Part shown: in pieces, positions 17,543-19,268 of the stretch | How the letters are laid out: each line of letters starts with the position of its first letter | Numbering within the stretch: position 1 is the first letter of the stretch | NCBI GenBank assembly: GCA_964625225.1 | Contig: CAZVAR010000069.1 | Location: 1 to 19,268 of the forward strand | Direction: 5' to 3' | Source: CAZVAR01 sp964625225 | Lineage (GTDB): Bacteria > Pseudomonadota > Alphaproteobacteria > JAJUGE01 | Length of the DNA stretch: 19,268 nucleotides | The notes under the pieces: model-generated | The model's database searches: none | Told to the model about the DNA's origin: nothing | The model's input: only the letters and a program-made list of their open reading frames with translations | Position numbers and translations under genes: made by a program

Positions 17543-17556
17543 CGCTGCCGGCAGCG
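17543..17556. repeat. Perfect 14-bp palindrome after the SnoaL-like gene
   Basis: CGCTGCCGGCAGCG is fully self-complementary and lies 6 nt after the stop codon at 17536. As RNA it can fold into a 5-bp stem with a CCGG tetraloop, so it may help terminate transcription before the sdh promoter, although no T-tract follows. It could equally be a protein-binding dyad. Confidence 0.35.
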
Positions 17557-17680
17557 ATCCTCCGCCCCGAAGCTCCGCCCCCGCAGGCCCGCGGCATCGG
17601 CGCTTCGGCGCTGCGGCGATTGCGGCGGTTCCGCGTCCCGGGGGCCACGGGAGGAGGCGGGCGACGGAGTGGCCGTGGCG

Positions 17681-17709
17681 TTGACTCGGCAGGGTCGCGG
17701 CCTTACACA
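17681..17709 (+). promoter_or_regulatory. Candidate sigma-70-type promoter for sdhCDA
   Basis: TTGACT (17681-17686, five of six matches to the -35 consensus) is followed after exactly 17 nt by TACACA (17704-17709, a weak -10). It lies about 79 nt upstream of the sdhC ATG in a 251-bp non-coding gap, where a promoter for the operon is expected. The poor -10 keeps confidence moderate. Confidence 0.4.
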
Positions 17710-17787
17710 GGATCTCGCGTCATTCGGGGGGACGCGGGCGCGGCGGCGTCGCGCTGGCGTCGCGCCGGCGGAGAAAGGACGGAGAGA

Positions 17788-18180
17788 ATGGACATCAGGG
17801 CTCGGCCCCTGTCGCCGCACATACAGGTCTACCAGCCGCAATTCACGTCGGTTCTGTCGATCGTCCACCGCATCACCGGTGTGGCGCTGTCGGTCGGTAT
17901 GCTGCTGCTGGTCTGGTGGCTGATCGCCGCCGCCTCTGGGCCGGAAGCGTACGAGGCGGTGCAGGGCTTCGTCGGCTCCTGGTTCGGCCTGTTCCTGTTG
18001 TTCGCGTGGTCGCTGTCGCTGTTCTACCATCTGTGTAACGGCATTCGACACCTGTTCTGGGATGCGGGTTACGGCTTCGAGATCCCGACGGCCTACGCCT
18101 CCGGCTGGGCGGTGCTGATCGCTACCGGGGCTCTGACGCTGATCGCCTGGATCGTCGGCCTCGCGGTGCTGGGAGACTGA
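17788..18180 (+). CDS. sdhC: Succinate dehydrogenase cytochrome b556 subunit SdhC
   Basis: A 130-residue membrane anchor of respiratory complex II, which carries electrons from succinate to ubiquinone. Both SdhC signatures are present: RPLSPHIQVYQPQFTSVLSIVHRITG near the N-terminus, with S24 and R28 in the quinone-site positions, and HLCNGIRHLFWD, with H81 in the position of the heme b ligand. Three transmembrane helices are visible (about 30-48, 62-84 and 106-128). The start at 17788 is preferred over upstream in-frame starts because the RPLSPH motif always lies near the N-terminus and a purine-rich GGAGAGA immediately precedes the ATG. sdhD follows after 2 nt. Confidence 0.96.
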   Translation: MDIRARPLSPHIQVYQPQFTSVLSIVHRITGVALSVGMLLLVWWLIAAASGPEAYEAVQGFVGSWFGLFLLFAWSLSLFYHLCNGIRHLFWDAGYGFEIPTAYASGWAVLIATGALTLIAWIVGLAVLGD

Positions 18181-18182
18181 CG

Positions 18183-18566
18183 ATGGCGCTGCGTACTCCG
18201 CTCGGCCGCGTCCGCGGCCTCGGTTCGGCTAAGGAAGGCGTCGGTCACTGGTGGGCACAGCGGGTCACCGCGCTGGCGCTGGTTCCGCTTTCCATCTGGT
18301 TCGTCGCCTCGGTCATCTCGCTTGCGGGCGCGGATCATGCCGCGGTCGTCTCCTGGCTGGGGTCGCCCGTGGTCACGGTGCTCATGCTGCTGCTGCTCGC
18401 CGCGACGTTCTACCACGCGGCGCTCGGCCTGCAGGTCGTCATCGAGGATTATGTTCACGACGAGGCTGTGAAGATCGCCGGTATTCTGATCGTCAAGGCG
18501 CTCTGCCTCGTGCTTGGTCTCGCCGGCGCTATCGCCGTGCTCAAGATCGCCTTCGGAGAGCTCTGA
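18183..18566 (+). CDS. sdhD: Succinate dehydrogenase membrane anchor subunit SdhD
   Basis: A 127-residue second hydrophobic anchor of complex II, with three transmembrane helices (about 29-48, 60-84 and 96-120). H78 in FYHAALGLQVVIEDYVH is in the heme-ligand region, and the D89-Y90 pair corresponds to the quinone-site Asp-Tyr of E. coli SdhD. The N-terminal LGSAKEGVGHWWAQRVTALAL is characteristic of alphaproteobacterial SdhD. It lies 2 nt after sdhC and 3 nt before sdhA, which indicates a tightly coupled operon. Confidence 0.95.
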   Translation: MALRTPLGRVRGLGSAKEGVGHWWAQRVTALALVPLSIWFVASVISLAGADHAAVVSWLGSPVVTVLMLLLLAATFYHAALGLQVVIEDYVHDEAVKIAGILIVKALCLVLGLAGAIAVLKIAFGEL

Positions 18567-18569
18567 ACC

Positions 18570-19268
18570 ATGCCCCCGGCCTATCCGATCACCGAGCACA
18601 CCTATGACGTCGTCGTCGTGGGTGGTGGCGGTTCCGGTCTGCGCGCGACCCTCGGCATGGTGCAGGCGGGCCTGAAAACCGCCTGCATCACCAAGGTCTT
18701 CCCGACGCGCAGTCACACCGTCGCCGCACAGGGCGGCATCGCCGCCAGCCTCGCCAACATGTCGGAGGACGACTGGCGCTGGCACATGTACGACACGGTC
18801 AAGGGGTCGGACTGGCTCGGCGACCAGGACGCGATCGAGTATATGTGCCGCAATGCCGTGCCGGCGGTGATCGAGCTCGAGCATTTCGGCATGCCCTTCA
18901 GCCGGACTAAGGACGGCAAGATCTACCAGCGGCCGTTCGGCGGCCACATGATGAACTTCGGTAAGTCCCCGGCGCAGCGCGCTTGCGCGGCCGCCGACCG
19001 GACCGGCCATGCCTTGCTGCACACGCTGTACCAGCAGAGCATCCGGCATCAGGCCGAGTTCTTCGTCGAGTATTTTGCCATCGACCTGATCATGGACCAG
19101 GAGGGCGTCTGCCGCGGCGTCGTCGCCTGGAACCTGGATGACGGCACGATCCACGCCTTCCGCGCACAGATGACGGTTCTGGCGACGGGCGGTTACGGCC
19201 GCGCCTACTTCTCCTGTACGTCGGCGCACACCTGTACCGGCGACGGCAACGGCATGGTGCTGCGTGCC
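18570..19268 (+). CDS. sdhA: Succinate dehydrogenase flavoprotein subunit SdhA (3' end missing)
   Basis: The first 233 codons of the FAD-binding catalytic subunit of complex II, the TCA-cycle enzyme that oxidises succinate to fumarate on the cytoplasmic face of the inner membrane. The dinucleotide-binding motif VVVVGGGGSGLRATLG sits at about residues 14-29. H49 in TRSHTVAAQGG is the expected covalent FAD attachment histidine. Further conserved stretches are MPFSRTKDGKIYQRPFGGH, AAADRTGHALLHTLYQQ, VLATGGYGRAYF and TSAHTCTGDGNGM. The frame runs off the window, where the rest of sdhA and then sdhB are expected. There are no disruptions in the visible part. Confidence 0.97.
   Translation, partial: MPPAYPITEHTYDVVVVGGGGSGLRATLGMVQAGLKTACITKVFPTRSHTVAAQGGIAASLANMSEDDWRWHMYDTVKGSDWLGDQDAIEYMCRNAVPAVIELEHFGMPFSRTKDGKIYQRPFGGHMMNFGKSPAQRACAAADRTGHALLHTLYQQSIRHQAEFFVEYFAIDLIMDQEGVCRGVVAWNLDDGTIHAFRAQMTVLATGGYGRAYFSCTSAHTCTGDGNGMVLRA

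Overview
This is a 19.3 kb, GC-rich stretch of a draft bacterial genome scaffold; a run of ten Ns lies at 12467-12476. Gene content points to an alphaproteobacterium, most likely Rhodospirillales-like: alphaproteobacterial-type SdhC/SdhD/SdhA, a DUF1491 protein, a TamA-TamB pair joined by an ATGA overlap, and a PleC/PdhS-like kinase core. The taxonomic call is inference from protein families, not from a marker-gene search.

Layout. Positions 1-1099 hold the 3' part of minD and all of minE (division-site selection), followed on the same strand by an enolase-superfamily gene (1121-2206). A hydantoinase/oxoprolinase A-type gene (4454-2436, minus) runs tail-to-tail with it and lacks the usual B-subunit partner. 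Next on the plus strand are a Tat-exported aldo/keto reductase interrupted by an in-frame amber codon (4640-5575) and a DUF6064 membrane protein (5626-6291). A GFA-family zinc protein (6817-6341, minus) converges on them across a strong hairpin.

The centre is the tamA-tamB outer-membrane assembly operon (13410-7148, minus). A membrane-bound sensor histidine kinase (13642-15450) diverges from tamA. An EamA/DMT transporter (16372-15461, minus) converges on the kinase.

The right end holds a possible 26-residue leader ORF coupled to a DUF1491 gene, a SnoaL-like protein, and the start of the succinate dehydrogenase operon sdhC-sdhD-sdhA, which runs off the window at 19268. A plausible sigma-70-type promoter precedes sdhC.

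Most of the window is ordinary core metabolism and envelope biology, and I see no mobile element, CRISPR array, rRNA, tRNA or defence island. The observations most worth checking are: an inverted repeat that would bury the tamA ribosome-binding site; the well-formed leader ORF ending 2 nt before a DUF1491 gene that has no ribosome-binding site of its own; a cluster of active-site substitutions confined to the first 150 bases of minD, which is probably a low-quality contig edge; the amber codon in the reductase; and a KxQ motif replacing KxK in the enolase-superfamily protein.
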